A stretch of 45,980 nucleotides of DNA from Bacteroidota bacterium (GCA_013285915.1 JABDGS010000021.1:1-45980), one strand, 5' to 3'; positions 1 through 9,562 are shown, counted from the stretch's first letter. The notes: generated by a model from the sequence alone, not told the origin. Translations and numbers: made by a program.

Positions 1-1927
1 TGAATACAGCGATCTAAAAGTGCCTGTTGGTTTATATAATTCCACCATTATAAGCTGCGATCTTGGTGACAATGTAGTTATTGATAATGTTAATTACCTG
101 TCGCATTACATTATTGGCAACGAAGTAATAATTGTAAACGTGAACGAACTTGTTACCAGCAACCATGCAAAGTTTGGCAACGGTATTGTAAAAGATGGTG
201 AGGATGAAAGCATACGTATTTGGCTGGAGATATGTAATGAGAATGGTGGCCGCAGCGTAATACCATTTAGCGGCATGCTGCCCGGCGATGCCTGGCTGTG
301 GAGCAAATACAGGAATGATGACGAGCTGCTGCAAAAATTCAAGGAATTTACTGAGAAGAAATTTAATACGCAACGGGGCTACTATGGCAAAGTTGGCGAC
401 AGAACGGTGATAAAAAATTGCGCCATTATTAAAGATGTATGGGTAGGCAGTGATGCATACATAAAAGGTGCCAACAAGTTAAAAAATCTTACCATACAAA
501 GCGGCCCTGAAGGAATCACCCAAATCGGCGAAGGCTGCGAGCTGGTTAATGGTATTATTAATCACGGGTGCAGGATATTTTATGGTGTTAAAGCAGTGCG
601 GTTTATTATGGCATCGCACTCGCAATTAAAATATGGTGCAAGGCTTATTAATTCCTACCTTGGTAACAATGCCACCATATCCTGTTGCGAAGTGCTTAAT
701 TCACTTATTTTCCCGGCACATGAGCAGCACCATAACAACTCATTTTTATGTGCTGCTTTAATAATGGGGCAAAGTAATATACCCGCAGGCGCAACCATTG
801 GCAGCAACCATAATTCACGTGGCGCTGATGGTGAAATTATTGCAGGGCGTGGCTTTTGGCCGGGGCTATGCGTTAGTTTAAAGCACAACACCAAACTTGC
901 AAGCTTTACTATTCTTGCCAAAGGCTCGTATGCCTACGAAATGAATATCCCCATACCATTCTCGCTTGTAAGCAACAACGAATCTAAAGATCAATTAACA
1001 GTTATGCCAGGTTATTGGTTTATGTACAACATGTATGCGCTGGCACGTAATGCGTGGAAGTATGTTGACCGCGATAAAAGGGATGAGCGCATACAGTTGC
1101 TGGAATATGATTTTTTAGCGCCTGACTGCGTTAACGAATTATTTGAAAGTTTACAGCTTATGCAACTGTATACAGGCAAGGCGTACTACCGCAGCCTGGG
1201 CAAAAATGAGATACTAACCAATAATGAGTATATAAAAGTTGGAAAAAAATTATTGGAAGAACAAGATGCCGTTGTAACTGAACTTGAAATTATAGCTGAT
1301 GATTTTGAGAATGCAAGAAGAAAAACCGTGATCACTAAAGTGCAAAAAGCGTACGGGTTGTTTAAAACAATGATACACTATTACGGCAGTAACAATTTAA
1401 TTAAATTTATTGAGGGGAACAGCATAAAAAAATTAACTGCGCTTATTGATGCGCTGCCGGCAAGGCCCAATAGAAACGCGTGGTTAAATGTCGGCGGCCA
1501 ATTAATACCAATGAAAGATGTGGACGGTTTTAGAAAGAAAGCGAGGGAAAACAAAATACACTCGTGGGATGAAGTACATGCCTGGTATGAAGAACAGGGC
1601 GCAAAATATCATGATCAAAAAACCCTACACGCATTAGCTTCGTTGCAGGAGGTTACGGGAATAACATTAAAAAAAATAACACCGGCACAATTAAAGCAAA
1701 TGCTGCAAACCATAATAGCCACTAAGGAATGGATAACTGAGGCCATTTACACTTCAAGGGCGAAAGATTACAGCAACCCCTACAGGAAAATGGTGTATGA
1801 TAGTGAAGCTGAAATGGAAAAAGTGGTTGGCAGTTTGGAAAACAATAGCTTTATTAAACAACAACGTGCAGAACTCATCACATTTTCCAAAAAAGTTAAC
1901 CAATTAATTGCTACTTTTCGTGCCTAA
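1..1927 (+). CDS. DUF4954 family protein, 5' end outside window
   Basis: The frame is open from base 2 to the stop at 1927 (641 codons visible). The GTG at 20 is internal, so the true start lies left of the window. The first half has short imperfect repeats rich in isolated Ile, Gly and Asn (for example around bases 390-900), as expected of a left-handed beta-helix. This matches the DUF4954 family of Bacteroidota, whose members are roughly this long. The second half is helical and charged. The biochemical role is unknown; beta-helices of this type often occur in acyl- or nucleotidyl-sugar transferases, but I see no catalytic motif. The peptidase gene starts 12 bases downstream on the same strand, so the two may be co-transcribed. 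Confidence 0.75.
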   Translation, partial: EYSDLKVPVGLYNSTIISCDLGDNVVIDNVNYLSHYIIGNEVIIVNVNELVTSNHAKFGNGIVKDGEDESIRIWLEICNENGGRSVIPFSGMLPGDAWLWSKYRNDDELLQKFKEFTEKKFNTQRGYYGKVGDRTVIKNCAIIKDVWVGSDAYIKGANKLKNLTIQSGPEGITQIGEGCELVNGIINHGCRIFYGVKAVRFIMASHSQLKYGARLINSYLGNNATISCCEVLNSLIFPAHEQHHNNSFLCAALIMGQSNIPAGATIGSNHNSRGADGEIIAGRGFWPGLCVSLKHNTKLASFTILAKGSYAYEMNIPIPFSLVSNNESKDQLTVMPGYWFMYNMYALARNAWKYVDRDKRDERIQLLEYDFLAPDCVNELFESLQLMQLYTGKAYYRSLGKNEILTNNEYIKVGKKLLEEQDAVVTELEIIADDFENARRKTVITKVQKAYGLFKTMIHYYGSNNLIKFIEGNSIKKLTALIDALPARPNRNAWLNVGGQLIPMKDVDGFRKKARENKIHSWDEVHAWYEEQGAKYHDQKTLHALASLQEVTGITLKKITPAQLKQMLQTIIATKEWITEAIYTSRAKDYSNPYRKMVYDSEAEMEKVVGSLENNSFIKQQRAELITFSKKVNQLIATFRA

Positions 1928-1939
1928 ACACATTGAAGT

Positions 1940-3043
1940 ATGCAAAGGGGTATTTTATTTTTAATCGGCTGTTTGTTTTTTGTACAAATCTTCGCCCAAA
2001 CCAACGGTTTTACTATTGAAAAAAACAATGTGGCAACACCTGTAAAAAATCAGTACAGGTCAGGCACTTGCTGGTGTTATTCAAGCACTGCGATGACTGA
2101 AAGTGAGATGCTGCAAAAAGGCAAGCCTGAACTAGATCTTTCAGAGACATTTACTGTTTGGAACCTTTATATTGACAAAGCCATAAAATATGTACGCCGA
2201 CGCGGTACTACCCGCTTTGCTGAAGGTGGCCTTGGACAGGACATGCTTAATGCTGTTGCCAACTTTGGCGCCATGCCGCAATCAGTATACCCGGGTATTG
2301 GCAAGGATACTGTTATGAACCATAATTACAAAATGGAAGGCGAGTTAAAGGCCTACTTGGACGGTGTGCTGAAAAAAAATGAAGATACTATACCCAATGG
2401 CTGGATGGACGGGTTTATGCAGGTTTTAAATGGTTACCTTGGCCAGCCGCCTGCTGAATTTGACTACAACGGCAAACATTATACACCAAAAACCTTTGCG
2501 GCCGAATTTGTAACTCAAAAACCTTCTGATTTTATAGGGCTTACCTCTTTTACGCACCATCCTTATTACACGCAGTTTGTAATGGAGGTTCCTGATAATT
2601 ATAACAGCAATGCTTATTACAACCTACCGCTTGATGAATTTATACAAACCGTAAAAGACTGTTTAAACAAAGGCTACACACTTACCTGGGATGCCGACGT
2701 TAGCAACGGCGGTTTTCAACAGCAAAAGGGTATCGCCATGTGGACAAGCGGCAAAGAAGATGCAAAAGCATTGCCGGCCTTTACCGAGCACCCCTATAAC
2801 GCTGCTGTAAGGCAGGACCTGTTTGACAAGCAGTATACACAAGACGACCATTTAATGCAAATAACAGGCATAGTAAAAGACTCAACAGGTAAAGAGTATT
2901 TTATTGTAAAAAATTCATGGGGTATACGCGGGCCGTTTGCAGGTTATATATATGTTAGCATGCCTTACTTCGCCATCAATACAATATCGGTGCTTGTAAA
3001 TAAAAAAGCGGTTCCATCTAAAGTGATGAAAGAGCTGGAATAG
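1940..3043 (+). CDS. Secreted papain-like (C1) cysteine peptidase
   Basis: 367 residues. An N-terminal signal peptide ends near FAQ (residue 20). The papain-type active site is complete: oxyanion Gln38 in KNQYRSGTCWCYSS, nucleophile Cys44, His304 in DDHLMQITG and Asn325 in VKNSWG. The long insertion between the Cys and His regions and the GTCW signature resemble the bleomycin hydrolase/aminopeptidase C branch (C1B) rather than short papains. The signal peptide implies a periplasmic or extracellular peptidase, unlike cytosolic PepC. It follows the DUF4954 gene by 12 bases and converges with the next gene after 14 bases. Confidence 0.88.
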   Translation: MQRGILFLIGCLFFVQIFAQTNGFTIEKNNVATPVKNQYRSGTCWCYSSTAMTESEMLQKGKPELDLSETFTVWNLYIDKAIKYVRRRGTTRFAEGGLGQDMLNAVANFGAMPQSVYPGIGKDTVMNHNYKMEGELKAYLDGVLKKNEDTIPNGWMDGFMQVLNGYLGQPPAEFDYNGKHYTPKTFAAEFVTQKPSDFIGLTSFTHHPYYTQFVMEVPDNYNSNAYYNLPLDEFIQTVKDCLNKGYTLTWDADVSNGGFQQQKGIAMWTSGKEDAKALPAFTEHPYNAAVRQDLFDKQYTQDDHLMQITGIVKDSTGKEYFIVKNSWGIRGPFAGYIYVSMPYFAINTISVLVNKKAVPSKVMKELE

Positions 3044-3057
3044 GTTTACTAATTGTT

Positions 3058-3906
3058 TTATGAAGGGATATGGCCTATAATACTCCAGTCATCATGCCCA
3101 TGTCCTTTCTCAATCCAGCTGTCCATCAGGTGTGCAATGGCTGGTATAACGTTAAGCGTTATGCCACCTTCCTTTGCCGCATCCATAAAAAGGCCTGTAT
3201 CTTTTCTCGCCATGTTTAATTCCCATGACGGTGTGCTGTAATCGCCCGATGCCACGCGTTTTAACCTTGCTGGTAATGTGCTGCCGGGATTCCATTCACC
3301 AAAAAGTTGTAATATGTCATCAACTTTTATATTCAAGGCTTTTGCCAGGGCAAGAGTATCACTCATACCCGCAGTAAAAGTCACCAGGAAAAGATTGCCC
3401 AGTAGTTTCATTGCCGCAGCCTTGCCTGCCTCCTCACCAAAATTAACCAGCTTGCCGGTCATATGTGTTAGTTCCGGCAAGAGCCTTTGTGCAATTGCCT
3501 GATCGCCTGATATAAGCATATAGCCTGTGCCTTCAAGCGCATTAGACGGCCCCATAAAAACGGGTGCATGCTGGTAAAAAAATCCCTTGTCTTTCCACTC
3601 AGTAGTTCTTTTAACAGCACCTTTTACTGAGGTGGTAGTATGGTCAACTATAATAACGCCAGGCTTAAAACCAGTGCTTGCGTGTGCCAGCACTTCATCA
3701 ACCGCTGCGTCATCCTTTACAGTAACATGAATAATGTCTGCTCCGCTAACCGCATCAGCAGCATTCTCAAAAGCCATGGCACCGTATTGCTCAAGTTCTT
3801 TCGCCCTGGCAGCCGTGCGGTTCCACACCTGCACTTCAATACCTTTTAAAAGTAAGGCCCTTGTAAAATTGGAGCCCAGCAAACCCGTGCCTAAAAATGC
3901 TCTCAT
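3058..3906 (-). CDS. NAD(P)-dependent oxidoreductase, 3-hydroxyisobutyrate dehydrogenase family
   Basis: 282 residues. The N-terminal Rossmann fold has GTGLLG at residues 6-11 in place of the usual GLGxMG. The DHTTTS segment (89-94) matches the family substrate-binding region, and GKAAAMKLLGN carries the catalytic Lys167 and Asn171. The C-terminal half is the all-helical domain typical of beta-hydroxyacid dehydrogenases. Members reduce or oxidise small beta-hydroxyacids or semialdehydes (3-hydroxyisobutyrate, tartronate semialdehyde, glyoxylate/succinate semialdehyde); the substrate cannot be assigned here. It lies on the opposite strand to the C1 peptidase. Confidence 0.85.
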   Translation of the reverse strand: MRAFLGTGLLGSNFTRALLLKGIEVQVWNRTAARAKELEQYGAMAFENAADAVSGADIIHVTVKDDAAVDEVLAHASTGFKPGVIIVDHTTTSVKGAVKRTTEWKDKGFFYQHAPVFMGPSNALEGTGYMLISGDQAIAQRLLPELTHMTGKLVNFGEEAGKAAAMKLLGNLFLVTFTAGMSDTLALAKALNIKVDDILQLFGEWNPGSTLPARLKRVASGDYSTPSWELNMARKDTGLFMDAAKEGGITLNVIPAIAHLMDSWIEKGHGHDDWSIIGHIPS

Positions 3907-3966
3907 GGTTAATATTTATGATGTAATAATTTCGTTTGGCAAGATAGTATAAATAGCCCCGTTTGG

Positions 3967-4422
3967 TTACCTGCTGCCCCACTCCCATAACCCATATTGC
4001 ACTTTTGGGTCAATCTTATGGCCAGATTGTTTTAGTATCAGCATCACCTGCCCGCGGTGGTGGCTTTCGTGCGAAATAAAATAACCCAAAAAGGCGGCGG
4101 CATGAGGCTTAAAGCCTTTTATTTTGCCTGTTTCAAAACCTTTTTGCAACAACAATTCCATGGCTTCACCGCTTTTTGTAAGTGCATCAACCAGTAGTTT
4201 TTTTGTAATAGCTGCCTTATCAATTTTTGGCAGGCTTTCCAATATTTCCGGTGCTGCTACTTTAAACCACATCAGCCTTACATTATGCATATGCGCAAAC
4301 TGCTCACCGGCGTTCCGGCCTTTTGATGCTGAAACATCTGCAAGGTGTGCTTCATCAATTCCCTCCAATAAATAAAGGTTTATACGGTTGTGTATTTGCC
4401 ATGTTTCAATAAACTGCTGCAT
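3967..4422 (-). CDS. DinB family putative metal-binding protein
   Basis: 151 residues forming a four-helix DinB/YfiT-like bundle. Candidate metal ligands are His44 or His46 in QFAHMHNVRLMWF and the pair His118/His122 in SHESHHRGQ. These are the positions of the three-His site of the superfamily, which includes thiol-dependent S-transferases. The conserved HHRGQ tail is clear. The exact reaction is unknown. The gene sits 60 bases downstream of nothing related; its 5' end is about 40 bases from rnpB, on the same strand. Confidence 0.8.
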   Translation of the reverse strand: MQQFIETWQIHNRINLYLLEGIDEAHLADVSASKGRNAGEQFAHMHNVRLMWFKVAAPEILESLPKIDKAAITKKLLVDALTKSGEAMELLLQKGFETGKIKGFKPHAAAFLGYFISHESHHRGQVMLILKQSGHKIDPKVQYGLWEWGSR

Positions 4423-4462
4423 AAAATTTTAGTTTTGGAATTTGGAGCAGAAGATACAAAAA

Positions 4463-4865
4463 GCTATAAACCCATAAGCCGGATCCTGTTTTTTCTGCCG
4501 GTGGCCGAAAAGGCTATCATTTATCTGCGATGTGCATTACTGCACACCTGTTGCTGCCTACCCTTTCCGCAAGCATTTGCATACTGGTAAGCGGGCAGCT
4601 TACCTCCCGCCAGGCGGGATGCGAAATATACGTGGCATTACAGCACCCAAGGTTTACCCGCCTTATACATTACTGCATAAAGCTGTGAGCTCTTACCTCA
4701 CATTTTCACCCTCATCACGCCGGTGGCGTGACAGTAATTTTCTGTGGCACTATCTCTTATTCCGCCGTGGCGGAACAGCCGGCTGTTCACCGGTGGGCTG
4801 CCCTTCACTGTCCGGACTTTCCTCATGGCGCCGCGAAAGCGCCACGCGATAGCCGGGTTTATAGC
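4463..4865 (-). ncRNA. rnpB: RNase P RNA (M1-like, bacterial class A)
   Basis: Read on the minus strand, the 5' part carries the universal GAGGAAAGTCCGGAC (plus-strand complement near 4808-4823), and the 3' part ends with ACAGGATCCGGCTTAT, the conserved P4 partner. The two ends close with an exact 11-bp helix (GCTATAAACCC with GGGTTTATAGC, at 4855-4865 and 4463-4473), fitting P1 and setting the limits at about 403 nt. Several strong internal hairpins (for example CCCGCC/GGCGGG near 4610 and a GCC-rich pair near 4720) are variable-region stems. This RNA is the catalytic subunit that matures tRNA 5' ends. Reading frames across the region are coincidental. Confidence 0.95.
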
Positions 4866-4941
4866 AACTGCAAAAATATATTATTTTACTATCTAACCCC
4901 GTTGGATATCTGCTGTATATTTATATATAAAACCATTTGAA

Positions 4942-5142
4942 ATGGAATTACTTTCACCTACTCCGTTATTTTGGTTTGAGCTGCTCGCTGCCGGCACCCT
5001 GTTTTTTTATTTAGTGGTGTGGGTTATCAAAAAGGCTGCTCAAAATAAAACGCTGCGTTATTGCCTTGCGGCTTTCATGTCAATAATATTTATGGTCGCG
5101 GTTTTGTTTTTATCCCTACTTTTTGCAGTACATCACGATTGA
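4942..5142 (+). CDS. Small two-helix membrane protein, unknown
   Basis: 66 residues. Two hydrophobic helices (about residues 9-29 and 41-63) are separated by a short basic loop KKAAQNKTLR; the tail ends HHD. No family recognised. It starts 76 bases from the rnpB 5' end, divergent from it, and ends 5 bases before the convergent Smr gene. The clean amphipathic layout and basic loop make it plausible as a real inner-membrane protein, but only length and hydrophobicity support it. Confidence 0.5.
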   Translation: MELLSPTPLFWFELLAAGTLFFYLVVWVIKKAAQNKTLRYCLAAFMSIIFMVAVLFLSLLFAVHHD

Positions 5143-5147
5143 TTTGC

Positions 5148-6170
5148 TTACTGCAAAAAAATCTCAGTAGCCCCATAACCATAACGCGGATCGTATTGAT
5201 TTATAAAATAACGCACTTCTTTTTTTGTTTTTAAAATGTCATGTATTTCATCCCTCAATTTTCCCGACCCTACACCATGTATAACAACCAATGAAGGCAA
5301 ATGATGCGCAATAGCCAACCCAAACCACTTTTCAAACTCACGTAACTGCATGGTTAATATTTCAAAGTTGCTCATGTGCTTCCAGTTATCCGAAAGTTTT
5401 TCCATGTGCAGGTCAACCACGCTTCGCGCGGGTTCAAGGTTTTGCCGTATTTTATTTGCTTCGTAAATGCTATATTCCTTTTTAGCAAGGCCGGTCAGTT
5501 CATGCTTGTCCTCAATAATTTTATCCGGGTATTCATCAAAAAGTTTGTACGATATTGTTGGTTCATTTTTTTCTTTCATTTCTTCAATACGCTGAAAAAT
5601 TTGTTTTGGCTTTAACTTCAGCGTTGTTTCAAAATATTCCGCCTTATTTTTTGCAGGCGTCATTAAAGAAAATTCCATAAAAAAAGATGGACTGTCGTTA
5701 AGGCTGGCAAAACTTATATCGTGCAGGTAAAAATCATGAAACGCAACTACATCATTTTTTAACTCAAAATTTAACTCACCCAAAAAACTCTGTTCATACG
5801 TGAAATGAAAACCCTGGGCCGATTTATTCACAATATATATTTTAAGCAAATCAACTACCTCGTCGTTAAATTCATCGAGTGTAAATTTTGGTATCAAGGA
5901 TAACCACACGCCTTCACTGGTTTTTATCTTATTTGGTTGCGGCTTTTCCTTTGGCACCTGGTCAACATATTTCTTTACCGGCTTTTTTTCTTCCTCTATT
6001 TTCTTTTTAGAAAACCGCATAAAATAGGGAAAATCAATTTGGTCCATATACGCGGGAAATTTCACGCCGCGCACTTCAATCATCACCATTTTGTCATTTA
6101 TGATCTCAATTACTTTGCCTTCTTCGTTGCTATGCAGCACAACAATATCATCTCCAACCTGGTATTTCAT
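5148..6170 (-). CDS. DUF2027 and Smr domain protein
   Basis: 340 residues from the ATG at 6170, just before MKYQVGDD. An in-frame ATG six codons upstream is less likely because the family begins near this point. The N-terminal 50 residues form a small beta domain (GDDIVVLHSNEEGKV). A Lys/Glu-rich linker and a DUF2027 beta region follow. The C-terminal Smr domain has DLHMEKL and the HGVGSGKLR motif. Smr domains bind or nick nucleic acids; in MutS2 they help rescue or cleave at collided ribosomes. This stand-alone DUF2027-Smr form is common in Bacteroidota, and its exact target is unknown. Confidence 0.87.
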   Translation of the reverse strand: MKYQVGDDIVVLHSNEEGKVIEIINDKMVMIEVRGVKFPAYMDQIDFPYFMRFSKKKIEEEKKPVKKYVDQVPKEKPQPNKIKTSEGVWLSLIPKFTLDEFNDEVVDLLKIYIVNKSAQGFHFTYEQSFLGELNFELKNDVVAFHDFYLHDISFASLNDSPSFFMEFSLMTPAKNKAEYFETTLKLKPKQIFQRIEEMKEKNEPTISYKLFDEYPDKIIEDKHELTGLAKKEYSIYEANKIRQNLEPARSVVDLHMEKLSDNWKHMSNFEILTMQLREFEKWFGLAIAHHLPSLVVIHGVGSGKLRDEIHDILKTKKEVRYFINQYDPRYGYGATEIFLQ

Positions 6171-6747
6171 ATAAAAAATTATTAACAAAGGTACAAAGAC
6201 TATGTGGCGTAGGGAAAATTGTGCACCAGGGTTAAAAAGAAAATGAGTATAAAAATTGTCTTAAAATACAATTGAAACCGATTTAAATGTGTAAACAACA
6301 CACGGGAAAGACTGCAAAGATGCCGTCGATACATTATAAATTTTTTATACCTATTGCGTAAAAAATACGTAATTGATAATTATCATTTTTTTGTACCACT
6401 TTTTTTCCTAATATTGCCTTTTTAAGGGTTTAGGGTTGAAAACGCCCCTTGTGTCTACAAGGGGTTTCCTTTTTATATAAGCTGTATCCCATAAACTTCA
6501 TTGCAAGGCATTGCATACATAAATGCTTATTCCATTTTCACTTTATAGATAAGGTCTTTTTCTGCCAGGCATATTTTATTTTAAATTATCCGCCGCTCTT
6601 AGCAAAATCCTATCCGTAAAAAACATTTGTTACGCTGCAAATATTCTGTTAGCCACCACCAATCCATAAAGGGTTTATTAAATTAATTATTAATAAGTAT
6701 ATTGCTTTAACCAATACAGCGTTACGCTTTAATAAAACTAATTGCTA
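6171..6747. other. Long intergenic region between divergent Smr and YitT genes
   Basis: About 575 bases without a convincing reading frame. The left part should hold the Smr promoter (minus) and the right part the YitT promoter (plus). It is AT-rich, especially 6330-6420 and 6660-6700. The only strong structure is the hairpin at 6445-6464, listed separately; it faces rightward with no plus-strand gene before it. Confidence 0.6.
6445..6475 (+). terminator. Orphan intrinsic terminator
   Basis: A perfect 8-bp stem CCCCTTGT/ACAAGGGG with loop GTCT (6445-6464) is followed by TTTCCTTTTTA. The plus strand has the better T run. No plus-strand gene ends upstream, so it may close a short RNA or attenuate a leader of the YitT gene that begins about 280 bases later. 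Confidence 0.6.
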
Positions 6748-7725
6748 ATGGAATCTTTTATAAAAAAACTCATAGTAGACACTATCCGCAAAAGTAAGAT
6801 GCGTAAATCGCCCTCACAGGCGCATTACTCCCGCTTTGAAATGGCCAAAGGCTTTATTGAATTAAAAATTACTGCGGTCAACCTGCTGCGTGATATTATG
6901 TTTATGGCAATGGGCATTTTGTCTGCCGCTTTTGGACTGGAGGGGTTTTTACTACCCAATCATTTTATTGATGGTGGTGCAACCGGCATCTCACTTTTAA
7001 TAAGTGAAAAAATAGCAATACCGCTATGGCTTTTACTGGTAATTATAAATATACCTTTTGTAACACTTGGGTTTAAGGTGGTAGGTAAACAGTTTGCCAT
7101 TAAAACAGCCATAGCTATTGGTTGCCTTGCGCTGTGCGTAGCCACGTTACATTTTCCTGAGGTAACACATGATAAACTTTTAGTTGCAGTTTTTGGGGGG
7201 TTTTTTTTAGGTGCGGGTATCGGTATGTCAGTAAGGGGCGGTGCCGTTATTGACGGTACCGAGGTGCTGGGAATTTATCTTAGCCGCAAACTTGGTACTA
7301 CCATTGGTGATATAATTATACTGGTGAATGTTTTTGTTTTTTCTGCAGCAGCATACTTTCTCTCTATCGAAACTGCCCTATACTCAATGATAACTTATTT
7401 GGCTGCCAGTAAAACGCTTGACTTTGTTGTAGAGGGCATTGAGGAATATACCGGTGTTACCATTATATCATCGCACGACGAAGAAATTGGTGAAATGATC
7501 ATTAATGAAATGGGCCGCGGTGTAACCGTTTACAGGGGCAAACGTGGTTTTGGCACCCACGGCAAAACGGCCGACGCAGATATTGTTTATACCGTAATTA
7601 CAAGGCTTGAGCTAAACAAGCTGCATACTGAAATTGAAAAAATTGACCCCCATGCGTTTGTTATCATGAGCAGCGTTAAAGACACACGTGGCGGCATGAT
7701 AAAAAAACGACCACTTAAGCATTAG
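6748..7725 (+). CDS. YitT family (DUF161/DUF2179) membrane protein
   Basis: 325 residues from the ATG at 6748; an in-frame TTG two codons upstream is disfavoured. A basic N-terminal tail of about 45 residues is followed by five or so hydrophobic helices. Conserved stretches include GFLLPNHFIDGGATGIS and RGGAVIDGTEVLGI. The C-terminal cytosolic DUF2179 domain contains GRGVTVYRGKRGF. These are hallmarks of the YitT/YqfU family of putative transporters; the substrate is not established. The upstream gap contains an orphan terminator hairpin. Confidence 0.88.
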   Translation: MESFIKKLIVDTIRKSKMRKSPSQAHYSRFEMAKGFIELKITAVNLLRDIMFMAMGILSAAFGLEGFLLPNHFIDGGATGISLLISEKIAIPLWLLLVIINIPFVTLGFKVVGKQFAIKTAIAIGCLALCVATLHFPEVTHDKLLVAVFGGFFLGAGIGMSVRGGAVIDGTEVLGIYLSRKLGTTIGDIIILVNVFVFSAAAYFLSIETALYSMITYLAASKTLDFVVEGIEEYTGVTIISSHDEEIGEMIINEMGRGVTVYRGKRGFGTHGKTADADIVYTVITRLELNKLHTEIEKIDPHAFVIMSSVKDTRGGMIKKRPLKH

Positions 7726-7878
7726 CAGGTAACAATGTTTGTGGTTTTATATTTAATGCTTTGTGTTACCAGCTTCAGTAATTATGTCGGCTGCTGTTGC
7801 GTCGCACGCTGCTGCGGCATAACAATCCTGGCCAGAATTTATCGTATCACATAAATGCTCTCACCTCTGCAACCCGTA

Positions 7879-8913
7879 TTACTGGGTTGTTGGCTTTTGG
7901 GCTTTGTGCAGGCGTACCGAGGCATTTTTTTGGTAGTCGCTGGTTAGTGAAACTTCGTAACGGTGTCCACTATCTGTAATGATCATAATGGCGGAGTTAG
8001 GTGGTATAAGCCCTAAGTTTTCAGCAAACATTACAAGCTCGTTTTTAGTGTCATCTGCATCTATATGCACATAAAACCTTATAGGCTCTTTTGTTTCAAG
8101 CAGCTTTTTATACTCTACAAGCTTATTGTTAAAAAATACTGTTACAGTATCGTAATCAAGCACCGCATTATCGTACAAATCAACCCGCACCGAATCATCT
8201 GTAACATCCAGCACACGCTCCAGTTTGTTTATGCGCATTGAAAGCTTTTTCTGTGCTTCTTCAGCTACTGTGTTTACGCTTGCTGCCTGTTGCGGTGTTG
8301 GCACTGCAGGTACAGAAACTATAGCTTTTGCAGTATCGGTGGCCTTTGGCAGGCTTACTGTTTTGTCTTGTGTGCTGTCTGCAGCAGGGTTTTTCACGGT
8401 TTCAACTTCTATACTGTCTTCTGGGGTTGGATGGCTAAGGCGCTCTTTCAAAGTTGGATCGCTGTCAAGCAGTTTTGCAAAATTTACTTTTAAAGGTGCA
8501 CAGGTGTATTTATGCAGATCGTCGCTTATAAAGTTACCGGCAAGGCTTGTGCCCGTGCGCGCAACTTTAAGGGTAAATTCGCCGTGCATGGGGCAGTCAA
8601 CACCAACAAGTGTATTAACGGTTCTGTTATACATAACAGGCAGCAGGCTTAAGTACAGGTACCTGCTGTCAATAGTAAATGTGCCTTTTATTTTATTGCT
8701 GAAATAGCCGTTACGAAAATAATAGTTAAATTCACCGGTAACAGTATTACCCTGCTGGTTTATCAGCAACTCGCAAAGGTAATTGTTAGTTACCTGGTCA
8801 ACATCAACAAAGCCTACGCCATACCATTTACCGGAAACTTTTTGTGCCGTTGAATTATATGGCACAGCTGAATTTAATAATAGAAAGAAAACAAAATATT
8901 TCCCTATATTCAT
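7879..8913 (-). CDS. Secreted protein of unknown function
   Basis: 344 residues from the ATG at 8913, chosen because it directly precedes a signal peptide (MNIGKYFVFFLLL...STAQ). A frame extension of 11 codons upstream has no such feature. Residues about 25-150 look like a beta-barrel or lipocalin-type domain (GKWYGVGFVDVDQ, GEFNYYF, GTFTID). A Pro/Ser/Thr/Ala-rich linker follows (about 165-225). The C-terminal domain is a beta-sandwich (VTVFFNNKLVEYKKLL, IRFYVHIDADD, SGHRYEVSLTSDYQKN). I recognise no named family. The gene runs in the same direction as smpB, 45 bases downstream of it, and may be read from the same transcript. Confidence 0.75.
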   Translation of the reverse strand: MNIGKYFVFFLLLNSAVPYNSTAQKVSGKWYGVGFVDVDQVTNNYLCELLINQQGNTVTGEFNYYFRNGYFSNKIKGTFTIDSRYLYLSLLPVMYNRTVNTLVGVDCPMHGEFTLKVARTGTSLAGNFISDDLHKYTCAPLKVNFAKLLDSDPTLKERLSHPTPEDSIEVETVKNPAADSTQDKTVSLPKATDTAKAIVSVPAVPTPQQAASVNTVAEEAQKKLSMRINKLERVLDVTDDSVRVDLYDNAVLDYDTVTVFFNNKLVEYKKLLETKEPIRFYVHIDADDTKNELVMFAENLGLIPPNSAIMIITDSGHRYEVSLTSDYQKNASVRLHKAQKPTTQ

Positions 8914-8958
8914 TCTGTTATAACAGTTGTACGGATGTATAAGCAATAATTGTGCAAA

Positions 8959-9399
8959 TCATTTCAAATATCGTTTAATTTCTCTTTGGGTATCTCTTTC
9001 CTTAATAGTTTCTCTCTTATCGTACAATTTTTTACCCCGGCCAAGACCAATTTCAATCTTTACCAGGTTTCTTTCGTTAAAAAACACCTTTAAAGGCACT
9101 ATAGTGTACCCCTTGTCCTTTAGTTTAGTTTCAAGTTTTTTTAACTCTCTTTTACCAAGCAGTAATTTTCTGTCGTGTACCGCAATGTGGTTATTGCTTG
9201 TTCCTAAAGCATATTCTGCAATATACAATCCCCGCACCCAAAGTTCTCCACGGTCAAAAAGGCAAAAAGCATCATTAAAACTCAATTTACCTTCCCGTAT
9301 TGACTTTACTTCAGTGCCCATAAGCACTACACCGGCTATGTATTTATCCTCAAAATAGTAGTTAAAATATGCCTGCCTGTTGTTCATTTCGTTTGCCAT
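8959..9399 (-). CDS. smpB: SsrA-binding protein SmpB
   Basis: 146 residues from the ATG at 9399 (MANEMNNRQAYFNY); a longer upstream frame has no family support. SmpB signatures include GVVLMGTEVKSIREGK, NDAF, HDRKLLLGKREL and the basic tail GRGKKLYDKRETIKERD. SmpB binds the tRNA-like domain of tmRNA and brings it to stalled ribosomes for trans-translation. The length is somewhat under the usual 150-160 residues, with all key parts present. No tmRNA gene is seen in the window. Confidence 0.96.
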   Translation of the reverse strand: MANEMNNRQAYFNYYFEDKYIAGVVLMGTEVKSIREGKLSFNDAFCLFDRGELWVRGLYIAEYALGTSNNHIAVHDRKLLLGKRELKKLETKLKDKGYTIVPLKVFFNERNLVKIEIGLGRGKKLYDKRETIKERDTQREIKRYLK

Positions 9400-9562
9400 C
9401 TCACTAAAAATAACTGCAAAAGTAACTGAAATTGCAGTTACCTGTAATGCAACCATACCGGCAGCCAGTTATTTTGGTGACACTTATGAATATTTTTTTG
9501 TATTACTGTCTGCCGTAATGTGTTAAAACCGATGAGATTTACTTGTAACTGAAAATATTCTG

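Noticed and set aside
4532..4940. Plus-strand reading frames across 4532-4940
   Set aside because: They lie over rnpB, whose conserved ends and P1 helix explain the sequence.
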